DNA of 64,000 bases from Shewanella sp. KX20019 (GCF_016757755.1 NZ_CP068437.1:744001-808000), one strand, 5' to 3'; positions 43,843 to 53,743 are shown, counted from the first letter of the stretch. Notes: generated by a model not told the origin, from the sequence alone. Translations and numbers: made by a program.

Positions 43843-45222
43843 TTAGTTTCGCTTGCGAAAAACCACAATTAGCACCGCGACGACTGCAAGGATCATACAG
43901 TACCAAGCGTGGGCAACCACTTCTAATGGTGACAAGCTAAAGGTTGATGCAACTAATAGTGCTTGTGCGCCATATGGGATTAGACCTTGGATAATGCATG
44001 AGAAAATATCCAAAATACTGGCGGCACGTTTTGGGGTGACACCGTGCTTTTTAGCCAAGTCTTTTGCAATATCACCAGTGACCACAATCGACACGGTATT
44101 GTTTGCAACGCAAGTGTTGGTAGCAGCTACAATGCCAGCCATACCCAATTCTGAAGCGCGACATGATGCCTCGCCTTTAGCTTTTGAGAAACGGCTAATC
44201 AACTTTTCAATCTGCTTGCTAACAAATGCTAAGCCACCTTGCTGCTGCATCAGTGCGGCCAAGCCACCGACCAGCATAGACAGAATGAAGATCTCTTGCA
44301 TGTTGCCAAAACCTGCGTAGATATCTTGACCAAACTGGATGACACCGTAATCCATGGTGAGTAGGCCAGTAACACCTGCTAGCAAAATGCCGACAGTCAG
44401 GACGACAAATACATTTAAGCCAGCGACAGCTAAAAACAGAATCGTTAGGTAAGGGATCACCTTTATAAAGTCAATCTCTTGCGCTGCCACGTCAGCTTGA
44501 CCTTGACCGACAAGGGTAAACACAATCAAGGTGATAATAGAGGCTGGGATAGCGAAGATCAGGTTTTCTTTAAACTTGTCTTTCATCTCACAGCCCTGAG
44601 TACGCGTGGCTGCAATGGTAGTATCTGAGATGATAGATAAGTTATCGCCAAATAAAGCGCCAGATATTACAGCACCCGCCATAATCGCTAAATCAATTTG
44701 TGCTTCGTTAGCAACACCCAATGCAATAGGAGCTACAGCGGCAATGGTGCCCATTGAGGTGCCCATTGCAGTAGCAATAAAGGCGGCAATCACAAAGAAG
44801 CCTGGCAGCAATAAACTAGATGGAACCAGCGATAAACCAAGTGCAACGGTAGCATCTACGCCGCCAGTTGCTTTTGCTACTGCAGCAAACGCACCAGCGA
44901 GCAGGTAGATCATACACATCGCAATGATGTTGGAGTGACCAATACCCGCTAAAAAGGTTTCAATTGATTGGTTGAGTTTCTGCTTAGAGATTAGAATCGC
45001 AAAGATGATGGCCGGGAGAATGGCGACCACGCTTGGCAATTGATAAAAAGCAAAGTCGACACCTTGGCTTTGAAAATAAACTCCAGCACCAATAAACAGT
45101 GTTAGAAATAGAAATAGTGGTGTCAGCGCAAGAAACGATGGCGCTATTACGTCAGTGGCTGGAGCTTTAGGGGCGTTAGTGGAATTCGTCAATGTAATCT
45201 CTCTTCTTATTAAATCAGTCAT
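43843..45222 (-). CDS. metT: NhaC-family transporter, probable methionine transporter MetT
   Basis: The 459-residue protein has about eleven membrane helices and NhaC-family features (GTSMGTIAAVAPIALGVA, GALFGDNLSIISDTTIAATR, NTCVANNTVSIVVTGDIAK). NhaC homologues exchange sodium for protons. A tandem MetJ box (45343-45358) in its upstream region points instead to the methionine transporter MetT, a NhaC-family member predicted in met regulons of Shewanella and Vibrio. Cotransport of sodium is likely. The start at 45222 lies directly before a hydrophilic N-terminal tail of about 30 residues. Confidence 0.82.
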   Translation of the reverse strand: MTDLIRREITLTNSTNAPKAPATDVIAPSFLALTPLFLFLTLFIGAGVYFQSQGVDFAFYQLPSVVAILPAIIFAILISKQKLNQSIETFLAGIGHSNIIAMCMIYLLAGAFAAVAKATGGVDATVALGLSLVPSSLLLPGFFVIAAFIATAMGTSMGTIAAVAPIALGVANEAQIDLAIMAGAVISGALFGDNLSIISDTTIAATRTQGCEMKDKFKENLIFAIPASIITLIVFTLVGQGQADVAAQEIDFIKVIPYLTILFLAVAGLNVFVVLTVGILLAGVTGLLTMDYGVIQFGQDIYAGFGNMQEIFILSMLVGGLAALMQQQGGLAFVSKQIEKLISRFSKAKGEASCRASELGMAGIVAATNTCVANNTVSIVVTGDIAKDLAKKHGVTPKRAASILDIFSCIIQGLIPYGAQALLVASTFSLSPLEVVAHAWYCMILAVVAVLIVVFRKRN

Positions 45223-45342
45223 CGAACCATTGTTCCCATTGCCCTCCTAGCTGGAACAAACTGTGTTTTAAATGATTAAACTCACAGAATGGTACATCTC
45301 AATAGTTGAGAGGATATGAGATCCAACGGCGCCTGTCAATTT

Positions 45343-45358
45343 AGACGTCTAGATGTTT
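45343..45358 (-). promoter_or_regulatory. Tandem MetJ boxes upstream of metT
   Basis: AGACGTCT followed directly by AGATGTTT: one perfect consensus 8-mer (AGACGTCT) plus one half-conserved copy, contiguous as MetJ requires. The similar pair at 46664 shares TTTAGAC-TCTAGATG. Confidence 0.75.
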
Positions 45359-45558
45359 TTACTTCCAAAGTGAAGGTTTGGCAAAAGTTGTGACATAGGT
45401 TGGGTTAGTCACTACTACTTCAGTAAGGGCTTAACTTGCCAAGTTTAGGCTATTAATACAAACGTTTTACTGCAACAAAGCGGATTTTACGAATATTTAC
45501 TGCTAACTAAGATGCTAGAATAGCCGCCTTATTGTCCGCTTAACGTTGAGAGCCTTTG

Positions 45559-46083
45559 ATGCAATTAATGCATATAGATAAACAAACCTACCGCAAGAAT
45601 ACTAATATTGTGATCGGCAGCTTTGTCGCCAGTTTAGCGATACTTGCACTGCTATTTGGCGCCTTGTTGATCCATTTTTTTGGTGCAGCCGATGTTGCGG
45701 GTGATGGTTCGACCGGTAATTTCCATCTAAATGTGATGGGAGTGATCATGGCGATAGTCCTCTGCAGCGGGGTGCTGCATTCGCAAAAGCATAAGCCCTT
45801 TATGCGAGAAGTTTATTATGTGTGGCGCTTAAAGCAGTTGAATAACCAGATTTATCGTAAGTTGGTCAAAATTAAAGTGGCAGCAGATAGCAACGACAAG
45901 AATGCTTTTATCATCTTGAGTTTTTATTTTGCTAGCCTAAAGCAAGTTTATAGCTTAGACGACAACACCCTAACCATATCGACGGTAGAGAATGATCTTG
46001 CGCAGCTAAATGCCAGAATTGCCGAGTTGGATATGAATATCTCTGCAGAGCAGTTTGAAGCAGACTTGTTAGAAAGGATCTAA
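45559..46083 (+). CDS. DUF3087-like membrane protein
   Basis: The 174-residue protein has two membrane helices near its N-terminus (IVIGSFVASLAILALLFGAL and NVMGVIMAIVLCSGVL) and a cytoplasmic helical C-terminal half (YYVWRLKQLNNQIYRKL onwards). The arrangement fits the uncharacterised DUF3087 family. The ATG at 45559 is favoured over a TTG one codon upstream. No functional inference is possible. Confidence 0.7.
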   Translation: MQLMHIDKQTYRKNTNIVIGSFVASLAILALLFGALLIHFFGAADVAGDGSTGNFHLNVMGVIMAIVLCSGVLHSQKHKPFMREVYYVWRLKQLNNQIYRKLVKIKVAADSNDKNAFIILSFYFASLKQVYSLDDNTLTISTVENDLAQLNARIAELDMNISAEQFEADLLERI

Positions 46084-46145
46084 TACCGATAAGTTTGAGT
46101 TGTGTGGGTGAGTAACAAACTAGCCCACACAGCAATTCTTACTCG

Positions 46146-46626
46146 TTAGCTGTTGACCAAAGTGGTTCCAATGACCTGCGGTTGGCGTATGTGCAGACGT
46201 AACAGAGGCACGCAGAAAGTTCGTCTGACCTCCACGGAGGGAGGAAATGCCAAATTCTGTATGGAACAGAATTGGTCTTGGAAGCTCTACGATGGCATCC
46301 ATGCCATCAAAGGCCTCAGCCGCATCTGCACTGGGTTATAAAAGCGAAAATTCTCAGCATTAGAGTTACCATTAAAAGCTTTTAAATTTCGCCGGGGCGC
46401 TGAGGGATTGACTCTTATGAAATCAAGAGCGGGCGCAAGCGCTTTCCCCTTTGGCTCTACTCTTGATTATAAGAATGGGCGAAGCGCCACGACGTTGATT
46501 TCGATTATAAAAAAACAGTAGCTGATATAACAGCCAGCACAGTTTGGTGCAGAAGAGAGTTAGCTTTTGCCTACAGTGATTCCAATGTTCTGCGGTGGTG
46601 CAGTACAAGGCATGCAGATAAGTCTA
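46146..46626. repeat. Imperfect repeats and inverted repeats in the gap before metY
   Basis: Two imperfect direct copies lie at 46146-46230 and 46560-46626, sharing GTTAGCT, then TTCCAATG and CTGCGGT, and GTGCAGA with GCAGA-AAGT-like ends. Between them are hairpins: GATGGCAT-CC-ATGCCATC near 46291, AATTCTG/CAGAATT at about 46253-46273, and an inverted repeat TCTTATGAAATCAAGAG (46413-46429) against CTCTTGATTATAAGA (46460-46474). No gene is seen. This looks like short non-autonomous mobile elements or REP-like sequences. Confidence 0.7.
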
Positions 46627-46663
46627 TGTCTTTTAAAGTAACCCAGCATATCAAAAAACATTT

Positions 46664-46679
46664 AGACTTCTAGATGGCC
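46664..46679 (+). promoter_or_regulatory. Tandem MetJ boxes upstream of metY
   Basis: AGACTTCT followed by AGATGGCC, 7/8 and 4/8 matches to the MetJ consensus, contiguous, 48 bp before the likely start of metY. Confidence 0.65.
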
Positions 46680-46726
46680 GTTTGTTATGTTGGTATTTCA
46701 TTCAAATTGGATAGGATATGGCTGGT

Positions 46727-48007
46727 ATGAAACTGGAATCTTTAGCACTGCACCACGGATACGAATCGGAAGCGACCACCAAGGCTGCTGCTGTACCTAT
46801 TTATCAAACCACCTCTTATACCTTTGATGACACTCAGCATGGCGCCGATCTATTCGATCTTAAAGTGCCTGGCAATATTTATACTCGCATCATGAACCCA
46901 ACAACCGATGTACTAGAGCAACGCATGGCTGCCATAGAAGGTGGGATTGCTGCGTTAGCGCTTGCCTCTGGCATGGCCGCAATCACTTATGCGATTCAAG
47001 CACTGACCGAAGTGGGTGACAACATTGTTAGTACCAGTCAACTTTATGGTGGTACCTATAATTTATTTGCTCATACCTTGCCAAGGCAAGGCGTCGAAGT
47101 CCGTATGGCAGGATTTGATGAGTTCGACCAATTAGATGCCCTTATCGATGATAAAACCAAAGCCTTGTTTTGTGAGTCAATTGGCAACCCAGCAGGCAAT
47201 ATCGTTGACCTGCAGCGACTCGCAGAAATTGCTCATAAACACGGTGTGCCGCTCATTGTTGATAACACAGTGGCGACGCCAGTGTTGTGTAAACCGTTTG
47301 AGCATGGTGCCGACATCGTTATTCACTCGCTGACTAAATATATCGGTGGCCATGGCACCACAATTGGCGGGGCTATTGTTGATAGTGGCAAGTTTGATTG
47401 GGCGGCGCAACCTAAGCGTTTTGCACTGCTCAATGAACCGGATCCGTCATATCATGGTGTGATCTACACCCAAGCTTTCGGCCCAGCTGCATTTATTGGC
47501 CGTTGTCGTGTAGTACCGCTGCGTAATACTGGCGCGGCACTATCACCGCAAAGTGCTTTCTTATTACTGCAAGGGCTAGAAACACTGGCGTTAAGAATGG
47601 AGCGTCACTGCGACAACGCGTTAGCGCTAGCGCAATATTTAGAAGAACATCCTAAAGTGAAATGGGTCAATTATGCAGCGCTGCCGAATAGTCCATTTCA
47701 AGATAACTGCCACAAAATAACGGCTGGAAAAGCTTCCGGGATCATCAGTTTTGGTATCAAGGCGGATGACGGAAAAGTCGCTGGTGGCCGCTTTATTGAT
47801 GCACTGCAGATGATTTTAAGATTGGTCAATATCGGTGATGCTAAATCGTTAGCATGTCACCCAGCTTCGACCACCCATAGACAGTTAGATGCGACTGAAT
47901 TGGCAAAAGCGGGAGTGTCAGAAGATTTGGTACGGATCTCGGTCGGTATTGAACATATTGACGATATCATTGCTGATGTGGAGCAAGCACTAGTACGAGC
48001 CTGCTAA
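46727..48007 (+). CDS. metY: O-acetylhomoserine sulfhydrylase
   Basis: The 426-residue PLP enzyme of the Cys/Met metabolism family has the pyridoxal lysine in HSLTKYIGGHG and the MetY-type opening MKLESLALHHGYESEATTKA and DTQHGADLFDLKVPGNIYTR. It makes homocysteine from O-acetylhomoserine and sulfide in the cytoplasm. The ATG at 46727 begins at the usual family N-terminus; an in-frame ATG three codons upstream lies too close to AGGA. MetJ boxes upstream fit repression by S-adenosylmethionine, shared with metT. A terminator follows. Confidence 0.92.
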   Translation: MKLESLALHHGYESEATTKAAAVPIYQTTSYTFDDTQHGADLFDLKVPGNIYTRIMNPTTDVLEQRMAAIEGGIAALALASGMAAITYAIQALTEVGDNIVSTSQLYGGTYNLFAHTLPRQGVEVRMAGFDEFDQLDALIDDKTKALFCESIGNPAGNIVDLQRLAEIAHKHGVPLIVDNTVATPVLCKPFEHGADIVIHSLTKYIGGHGTTIGGAIVDSGKFDWAAQPKRFALLNEPDPSYHGVIYTQAFGPAAFIGRCRVVPLRNTGAALSPQSAFLLLQGLETLALRMERHCDNALALAQYLEEHPKVKWVNYAALPNSPFQDNCHKITAGKASGIISFGIKADDGKVAGGRFIDALQMILRLVNIGDAKSLACHPASTTHRQLDATELAKAGVSEDLVRISVGIEHIDDIIADVEQALVRAC

Positions 48008-48025
48008 TCCCGTCATCAAAGTCGG

Positions 48026-48055
48026 AAAGGTTAGCAAGTTTGTTAACCTTTTTTT
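48026..48055 (+). terminator. Rho-independent terminator after metY
   Basis: AAAGGTTA pairs with TTAACCTT, followed by a T-run. Confidence 0.8.
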
Positions 48056-48287
48056 CATTTTTAGTTTATACCTGTAAATGGTCGATTTTTAGCATTGCAA
48101 GCTACTAAATGGTTTGCTAGCTAGATTTACATGTCGAAAGATTCTGAATTTCGGTATAAGGATAATCGAAAGTATCGTGATGTTCTAATGCATAAACATC
48201 TAATTAAATCAACAAAGTATACAAAACATCCCCATGTGTTACTCTGAAAAATAATCACTTTTCAGAGCCTGTTATACAGAGCTGTAT

Positions 48288-50168
48288 ATGCATATAAAAA
48301 CAATAGTAGCGGCCTTTGTCTTCCTTATTTCTACTTTAGTGACGCTGGTCTCTACGGCGCAAGCAAATGACGCGCTGACTCAATTGGAAACATTAGTGAA
48401 TGAAGGTTCGCCCTCTGAGGGACTTGAATTACTTGAGCAGTTGGATATTAAGGCTAGTGAACTGACCGCCTATGATAATGCCCGTTTGTACTTCCTCTAT
48501 GGCCAGCTATACGAAAAAACCCGTCAATTAGATTTAGCCATCGCCAGTTACGATATTGGGATCGCTTTGGTTGAGCCATTAGCGGTTAGCGATATTCTGA
48601 TCGATAGCTATTTAGAGCGCTCTTTTGCTCTGTATCTGCAGACTAATGATCCCAATGTTTATTGTAGCGATCGGCGTAAAGCACTGGTTTTTGCTAGGCG
48701 TCATAACAACGCAACGCTGTTGGCAAAGACACTCACACAGAATGCCTTTTGCTATAACACCGCGACAACGGTGCATAAGGGAATAGCGCTACTCGACGAA
48801 GCCATGGTGATTGTTGATAAGAGTGAAACGCTCGACGTTAATCGCAAAGCCATGATTTACAATGCTACAGGTAGCCTGTATCGCACTGTAGGCCTGCATA
48901 AACGCGCTTATGATAACTTTGATAAAGCCTATCAAACCTGGCAAACCGTCGACGATAAAGAAGACATGTTTAATATGCAGCACAATATGATCAGCTCGGC
49001 GATAAAATTGAGCGACTGGCAGCGTGCCCAGGTTAATATTGCAGCGCAGTTTGCACTTGCTGAAGCTGCACCTGAGTTTGAAGATTTTTATTTTTTTGCC
49101 TACCTCAACTCTGGCCGTATCGCATTAGGTGCATTTGATTATCCATTAGCGATATCGAACCTTGAAAGGGCCATCTCCCTTAAAGATACTACTCTCGAGC
49201 GCTTTTTTGTTAGCGGTGCTCACCTGTTTCTTGCACAGGCTTATATGCGTACCGGTGAGACCGAAAAAGCGGCGAATATGGCTCGAATTTTTGAGCAAGA
49301 TAAATCTTTTCCTGCCAATATGCGCAGTATGCTGCTGACGGCTGACGCCATTATTGCTTTCGATAAGCAGGAGTATTTAGTGGCAATAAATACGCTACTA
49401 AAATTGATTGATGAAGAGCGAGAGTACAATAAAAACATCATCGATAACGAAGTCATCGACTCAGCACTAGCGCATAATTCAAAATTGGCAGAGTTTGAGA
49501 ATGAGTTGCTTTCCAATAAACTCGCGATTAATCAATTGAATCTTAAAGCTGCGATAGATAAAGAGCGTATTAATGAGCTTAAGCTGAGTATTTTTGTACT
49601 GGTCGCTCTGGTGTTACTAGCGACCGTGTTCTTCTTAATGCATTCTCGAAAAGTGTTTAAACGCCGAGCTCAAACTGACTTCCTCACCGGGATTGCTAAT
49701 CGGGGGCATACCTTCAAGACAGGTGAAAAGATGATTGAGAAGTCGATTAGAAAACAGCAATCGGCATCGGTTATTGTGTTTGATATCGATAATTTTAAAA
49801 GCATTAATGATCGCTTCGGCCACCATATTGGCGACTTGGCCATTCAAGCAGTGACTAAACGTGCTGAGCGCTGGTTAAAAAAACAGGATTTAGTTGGTCG
49901 AATTGGCGGTGAAGAGTTTTTGATTGTGCTGCCCAATACCGATGAAAAAGCAGCTATTGTAATATCTGAACGTATTCGTAGCGCAATTGCATGCCAGTCT
50001 TTTAAGTTTGATGAGATCACCATCGAGTTTACGATAAGCCTAGGAATTGCCGTAGTCAATGAGCAAGCATTGAGCTTGAGTGCATTGCTTAAAGAGGCGG
50101 ATAAAGCGCTATACAAAGCCAAGTTCTCTGGTAAAAATAAAGTCTATCTAGCACGACAATGCGCCTAA
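48288..50168 (+). CDS. TPR-containing membrane diguanylate cyclase (GGDEF)
   Basis: The 626-residue protein has a signal peptide (about 1-26) and TPR-like helical repeats in the periplasm (about 30-400). A transmembrane helix lies near 432-452 (LSIFVLVALVLLATVFFLM), followed by a C-terminal GGDEF domain (about 465-626) with the active-site motif GGEEF in RIGGEEFLIVLP, and FDIDNFKSINDRFGHHIGD. GGEEF is an active variant, so it should make cyclic-di-GMP in the cytoplasm. The TPR domain probably senses or binds a protein partner. Confidence 0.9.
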   Translation: MHIKTIVAAFVFLISTLVTLVSTAQANDALTQLETLVNEGSPSEGLELLEQLDIKASELTAYDNARLYFLYGQLYEKTRQLDLAIASYDIGIALVEPLAVSDILIDSYLERSFALYLQTNDPNVYCSDRRKALVFARRHNNATLLAKTLTQNAFCYNTATTVHKGIALLDEAMVIVDKSETLDVNRKAMIYNATGSLYRTVGLHKRAYDNFDKAYQTWQTVDDKEDMFNMQHNMISSAIKLSDWQRAQVNIAAQFALAEAAPEFEDFYFFAYLNSGRIALGAFDYPLAISNLERAISLKDTTLERFFVSGAHLFLAQAYMRTGETEKAANMARIFEQDKSFPANMRSMLLTADAIIAFDKQEYLVAINTLLKLIDEEREYNKNIIDNEVIDSALAHNSKLAEFENELLSNKLAINQLNLKAAIDKERINELKLSIFVLVALVLLATVFFLMHSRKVFKRRAQTDFLTGIANRGHTFKTGEKMIEKSIRKQQSASVIVFDIDNFKSINDRFGHHIGDLAIQAVTKRAERWLKKQDLVGRIGGEEFLIVLPNTDEKAAIVISERIRSAIACQSFKFDEITIEFTISLGIAVVNEQALSLSALLKEADKALYKAKFSGKNKVYLARQCA

Positions 50169-50471
50169 AATTGAGTGTTTAAACTTAATCGCCGTAGTTG
50201 AGTGCTGCGGCCTATCCCCTCCCTAGTACTCCTTCGTTATAATTGTTTTCTTTCTAATGCTGAAAATACGAGGTGGAGTATCTTCAAGCATTTCTAATCA
50301 CTTTATATATAAATACCTCATTAGCTATCAACTTGTATTTACCTGATTTTTTGCTATGTTTTCTGTTTAGTGAATGCGGTTTTTGAGTAAGCTCCTTGGA
50401 TACAAATTATCGATAACCGCGAGTGAAGTACGCTAAGGCTGATTGTAAAAATAACCAAGGTTGGAGATTTT
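50169..50471. other. Intergenic region before the porin gene
   Basis: About 300 bases without a gene. The leader is A/T-rich and the porin's ribosome-binding site (GGTTGGAG) ends it. No specific operator was recognised. Confidence 0.4.
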
Positions 50472-51638
50472 ATGAATAAAGCGCTAGTAGTATTGCCACT
50501 GGCAATGTTGGTTTTTGTGCCAACAAGTTTCGCGGTAGAGGTATTTAAAGATAGTAAAAATGCATTTGAAGTCGGTGGCTTTGTTGATGCCCGAGTGATT
50601 AATACGCAAGATGTCACGGAGGTGGTTAATGGTATCTCCAGAATTAACTTTGGTTTTACTCGTGAAATGTCTAATGACTGGAGGAGCTACGTCAAGCTAG
50701 AGTGGGGAGTAAACCCTTTTGGTAATGCGACGATATCATACAGTAGCGAAAGTAACTTCGAGACTAAAAGCGGAGACTTTTTAAACAACCGTCTAGGCTA
50801 CATTGGTGTTAGTCATGCAGATTTTGGATCTATTGCGATTGGTAAGCAGTGGGGCGCATGGTACGACGTTGTTTATAATACCAACTATGGCTTTGTGTGG
50901 GACGGTAACGCATCTGGTACATACACGTACAACAAGTCGGACGGTGCCATCAATGGTGTTGGTCGTGGTGATAAAGTGATTCAATATCGTAATAGCTGGG
51001 GAGATCTAGGTATCGCGGTGCAAATGCAGTTAAAAAACAGTCAGACTGATATTGAAGATGATGGCAGCAACAATCCCAATCGATTGGTGATGACAGAGTA
51101 CGACAACACTTATGGTATTGGCTTGACCTATCAAGCAACCGATAAGTTGGTTATTACTGTTGGCGGTAACATTGGAGAGCCTGAAGGTACCACGGCCAGT
51201 GGACGGATTATTTCTGAGACCGACTATATCTATGGCATGGGGTTAACCTGGGGCAGTTGGGACGAGTATGGTTGGTATGCAGCAATGAACGTTAACCAAA
51301 ATGAATTTCACGATACTGATAACTTAGGTCGCTTCTTGCAAGAATCAGTGGGCCTTGAAACGCTACTCTCCTATTACTTGGACAATAGTGTCAAACTACT
51401 CGCCTCATACAATATATTAGAGGCCGGTGATGCCTATGAGGCGGCGCATCCTGGGGATGTGTTTAAACGTCAATTTGCCGTTGCCGGTGTGCACTATGTC
51501 TGGGATAACAGTGTGGTGCTCTACTTAGAAGGCCGTGTCGACTTCAGTGATTTCAGCAGCGCTAATCCAGAAAATGAAGCGATGCAATCGGTATCTGAAG
51601 ATGATGGCGTGGCCATAGGTATTCGCTATACCTTGTAA
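50472..51638 (+). CDS. Outer-membrane porin
   Basis: The 388-residue protein has a signal peptide (cleavage near SFA, about residue 22) and a porin-like barrel (FEVGGFVDARVINTQD, NNRLGYIGVSHADFGSIAIG, KQWGAWYDVVY). It ends IGIRYTL, without the usual terminal Phe. The KQWGAWYD segment resembles the porin loop of Gram-negative general porins. It diffuses small solutes across the outer membrane. It is convergent with the SIMPL gene and shares a terminator. Confidence 0.82.
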   Translation: MNKALVVLPLAMLVFVPTSFAVEVFKDSKNAFEVGGFVDARVINTQDVTEVVNGISRINFGFTREMSNDWRSYVKLEWGVNPFGNATISYSSESNFETKSGDFLNNRLGYIGVSHADFGSIAIGKQWGAWYDVVYNTNYGFVWDGNASGTYTYNKSDGAINGVGRGDKVIQYRNSWGDLGIAVQMQLKNSQTDIEDDGSNNPNRLVMTEYDNTYGIGLTYQATDKLVITVGGNIGEPEGTTASGRIISETDYIYGMGLTWGSWDEYGWYAAMNVNQNEFHDTDNLGRFLQESVGLETLLSYYLDNSVKLLASYNILEAGDAYEAAHPGDVFKRQFAVAGVHYVWDNSVVLYLEGRVDFSDFSSANPENEAMQSVSEDDGVAIGIRYTL

Positions 51639-51667
51639 TCGACATGTAATGTTTAGTAATAGTAATT

Positions 51668-51706
51668 AAGGCTTCTCGAACGACATATAGTTTGAGAAGC
51701 CTTTTT
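51668..51706. terminator. Bidirectional terminator
   Basis: AAGGCTTCTC pairs with GAGAAGCCTT, followed by a T-run. It lies between the convergent porin and SIMPL genes. Confidence 0.88.
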
Positions 51707-51718
51707 AATTTATAGCCG

Positions 51719-52429
51719 TTATTTCAACTTATAGGTGACTTCCACTCTATCTTGAATAGTGACTTGCCCTTGTTGGTAGCTTTTAGGCACATTGAAATTA
51801 TCACTTTCAGCATTCATTCTCATCATCATCGGCTGTACTGGACGTTGATCAAAATAGCGAATTTGCCACACTCCATCGAGCTCTTCGCCAAAGCCTTGTG
51901 CTATTTCCGTCGCTTTTTGTTGGGCATCTTTAATCGCTGCAATCCTTGCTTGCTTTAGGTATTGTGCCTCTTTGCTCGATTTAAGCGCAATATGATTAAT
52001 ACGGTTAATACCTTGCTCAAGCGCAGTATCTAAAATGCGATTGAGCTCTGCTAAATCTAAGACCGTCACGGTTACGCGACGATTGGCGCTATAGCCAATC
52101 AGTCTATTGGGCTTATTTTTCTCATAGTGATACTGCGGTTGTAGATTAATGTTGGCACTTTGAATAAGTTCGCTGCTCACGCCCGCTTTCTCTAAGCGTG
52201 CAATAAATTTAGCCACTGCAATATCCGACTCAGCTTTGGCGGCTTTAGCTGTTTCCGCCTTGATGACCACCTCCACGTTTATTTCAGCCATGTCAGCTTC
52301 GGCGACGATACTGCTAGTGCCGATGGTTTCCAGATGCGCAAAGCTAATATCGGCGGCAAATACGGGGGCTGAAATACTGGTTGATAGGATTAAAGCTGAC
52401 ACAAGTGCTGCAAGAGATGATTTTTTCAT
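51719..52429 (-). CDS. SIMPL-domain (DUF541) periplasmic protein, YggE-like
   Basis: The 236-residue protein has a signal peptide (MKKSSLAALVSALILSTSIS, cleaved near VFA) and a SIMPL domain. Typical features are the N-terminal VEADMAEINVEVVIKAETAK, the YSANRRVTVTVLDLAELNRI core and the closing QVTIQDRVEVTYKLK. E. coli YggE is linked to lowered oxidative stress, but the biochemical role is unknown. GGAGTCGTT before the ATG at 52429 fixes the start; the frame extends 11 codons upstream. Confidence 0.83.
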   Translation of the reverse strand: MKKSSLAALVSALILSTSISAPVFAADISFAHLETIGTSSIVAEADMAEINVEVVIKAETAKAAKAESDIAVAKFIARLEKAGVSSELIQSANINLQPQYHYEKNKPNRLIGYSANRRVTVTVLDLAELNRILDTALEQGINRINHIALKSSKEAQYLKQARIAAIKDAQQKATEIAQGFGEELDGVWQIRYFDQRPVQPMMMRMNAESDNFNVPKSYQQGQVTIQDRVEVTYKLK

Positions 52430-52679
52430 AACGACTCCAAAAGTAAGGCTAAAATTTGCCAAGATAAAACTGCGCTGTTGCTTCTAATTGTTATAAACGT
52501 GAGCTTTGGGAAAAAGGGTTATATTTTTTGATAATTAAGTATTGCTAGCTATGTTGGATGAGTTCAGACCCTCTAGCATAGTGTTGAATTGACATGCTTT
52601 TACAGTTGTTTACCTAAGGCGTCATCTTGAATACAAACAACAGACTATAATAGTGACTCCAATCTAAAGGAGTAAACTA

Positions 52680-53033
52680 ATGCAACGTATCTTAATCGTA
52701 ATGACACTGCTGTTGAGTATATTAAGCGTGAATGTATTTGCTGGAGAGCGACCTGAATCTGGGCAGATGCTAGCCAAACTTACTCAAGAGCTTAATCTCA
52801 CCGACGAGCAACAAATCGAAACGGAAGCGGTGATGGGATTATTTCATGACGAAATGAAACTACTTCGTGATAGCGAAGGGAGTCGTCGTGAGAAGGGCGA
52901 ACAGATGAGAGCTGCGGCAGAGACCAGAGATGAGCAGATGCAGCAGATCTTGGATGAGCCACAATATGAACAGTATCTACAGATGGTGGCTGAGATGCGG
53001 GAGCGGATGAAGCAGAAAAGAAAGCAGGGTTAA
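52680..53033 (+). CDS. Small periplasmic Spy/CpxP-like protein
   Basis: The 117-residue protein has a signal peptide (cleaved after VFA, about residue 21). The mature part is highly charged and helical (MLAKLTQELNLTDEQQIETE, then EMRERMKQKRKQG). The LTDEQ segment resembles the LTxxQ motif of the Spy/CpxP family of periplasmic chaperone-like proteins. AAAGGAG precedes the ATG. It overlaps the convergent bluB gene by four bases at the stop codons. Confidence 0.68.
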   Translation: MQRILIVMTLLLSILSVNVFAGERPESGQMLAKLTQELNLTDEQQIETEAVMGLFHDEMKLLRDSEGSRREKGEQMRAAAETRDEQMQQILDEPQYEQYLQMVAEMRERMKQKRKQG

Positions 53034-53674
53034 CTAAAGCGGTCTTTGAAAATAACCTCGGTAGCAGACTTCGTTTGCTGCCAGCCTTTCTGTTTGAGCT
53101 CGGGCTCTGCCAAAAACTCATCAACGTAGCCTATACAGAGATAACCTATCAATTCAGCACTTTCGGGGGCATTTAGTGCTTTTTTGACCTTTAGCGGATC
53201 TAGAATACTAACCCAACCCACGCCAATATTGAGTGAGCGTGCCATCAGCCACAGGTTTTGGATGGCACAAACAACACTAAATTTACCCATCTCAGGCATG
53301 CTAGTTTGCCCTAAAACGGCGGTTTCACTCGGTTGATAAAATACGGCTAAATTGACCGGAGCCTCAAGAATACCTTCGAGTTTCAGTGCATCATATTGAG
53401 CGCGTTTATCCCCAGTAAACTGCATACTACCAGTGGCATTAGCTTCGATAAACGTTTGCTGTACGGCTTGTTTAACGCTTGAGTCGCGAATAACCACAAA
53501 TTGCCACGGCTGTGAGTAACCCACTGAAGGTGCTTGCATGGCGGCATTTAGCAGCGTATCAATGTCGGCGTCAGATACGGGATTATCGTTAAATCGATTG
53601 CCTCTCACATCGCGTCGAAGACGAATAATATCGGCTAAAACTTGGCTATCACTCTCATTAAATAATCGACTCAT
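53030..53674 (-). CDS. bluB: 5,6-dimethylbenzimidazole synthase
   Basis: The 214-residue flavin-destructase of the nitroreductase superfamily shows IIRLRRDVRGNRF, APSVGYSQPWQFVVIRD and LGQTSMPEMGKFSVVCAIQN, as in BluB. It converts reduced FMN to 5,6-dimethylbenzimidazole, the lower ligand of vitamin B12. No other cobalamin gene is in the window, so it may serve ligand remodelling of salvaged corrinoids. A general nitroreductase is the alternative, but the GYSQPW context favours BluB. Confidence 0.88.
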   Translation of the reverse strand: MSRLFNESDSQVLADIIRLRRDVRGNRFNDNPVSDADIDTLLNAAMQAPSVGYSQPWQFVVIRDSSVKQAVQQTFIEANATGSMQFTGDKRAQYDALKLEGILEAPVNLAVFYQPSETAVLGQTSMPEMGKFSVVCAIQNLWLMARSLNIGVGWVSILDPLKVKKALNAPESAELIGYLCIGYVDEFLAEPELKQKGWQQTKSATEVIFKDRFS

Positions 53675-53743
53675 CTAGCTTCCAATTTTATTACTTAAAC
53701 TGCGGTTTATACTCTAATCTAGCCAAAGGCTTACTTAAACAAA

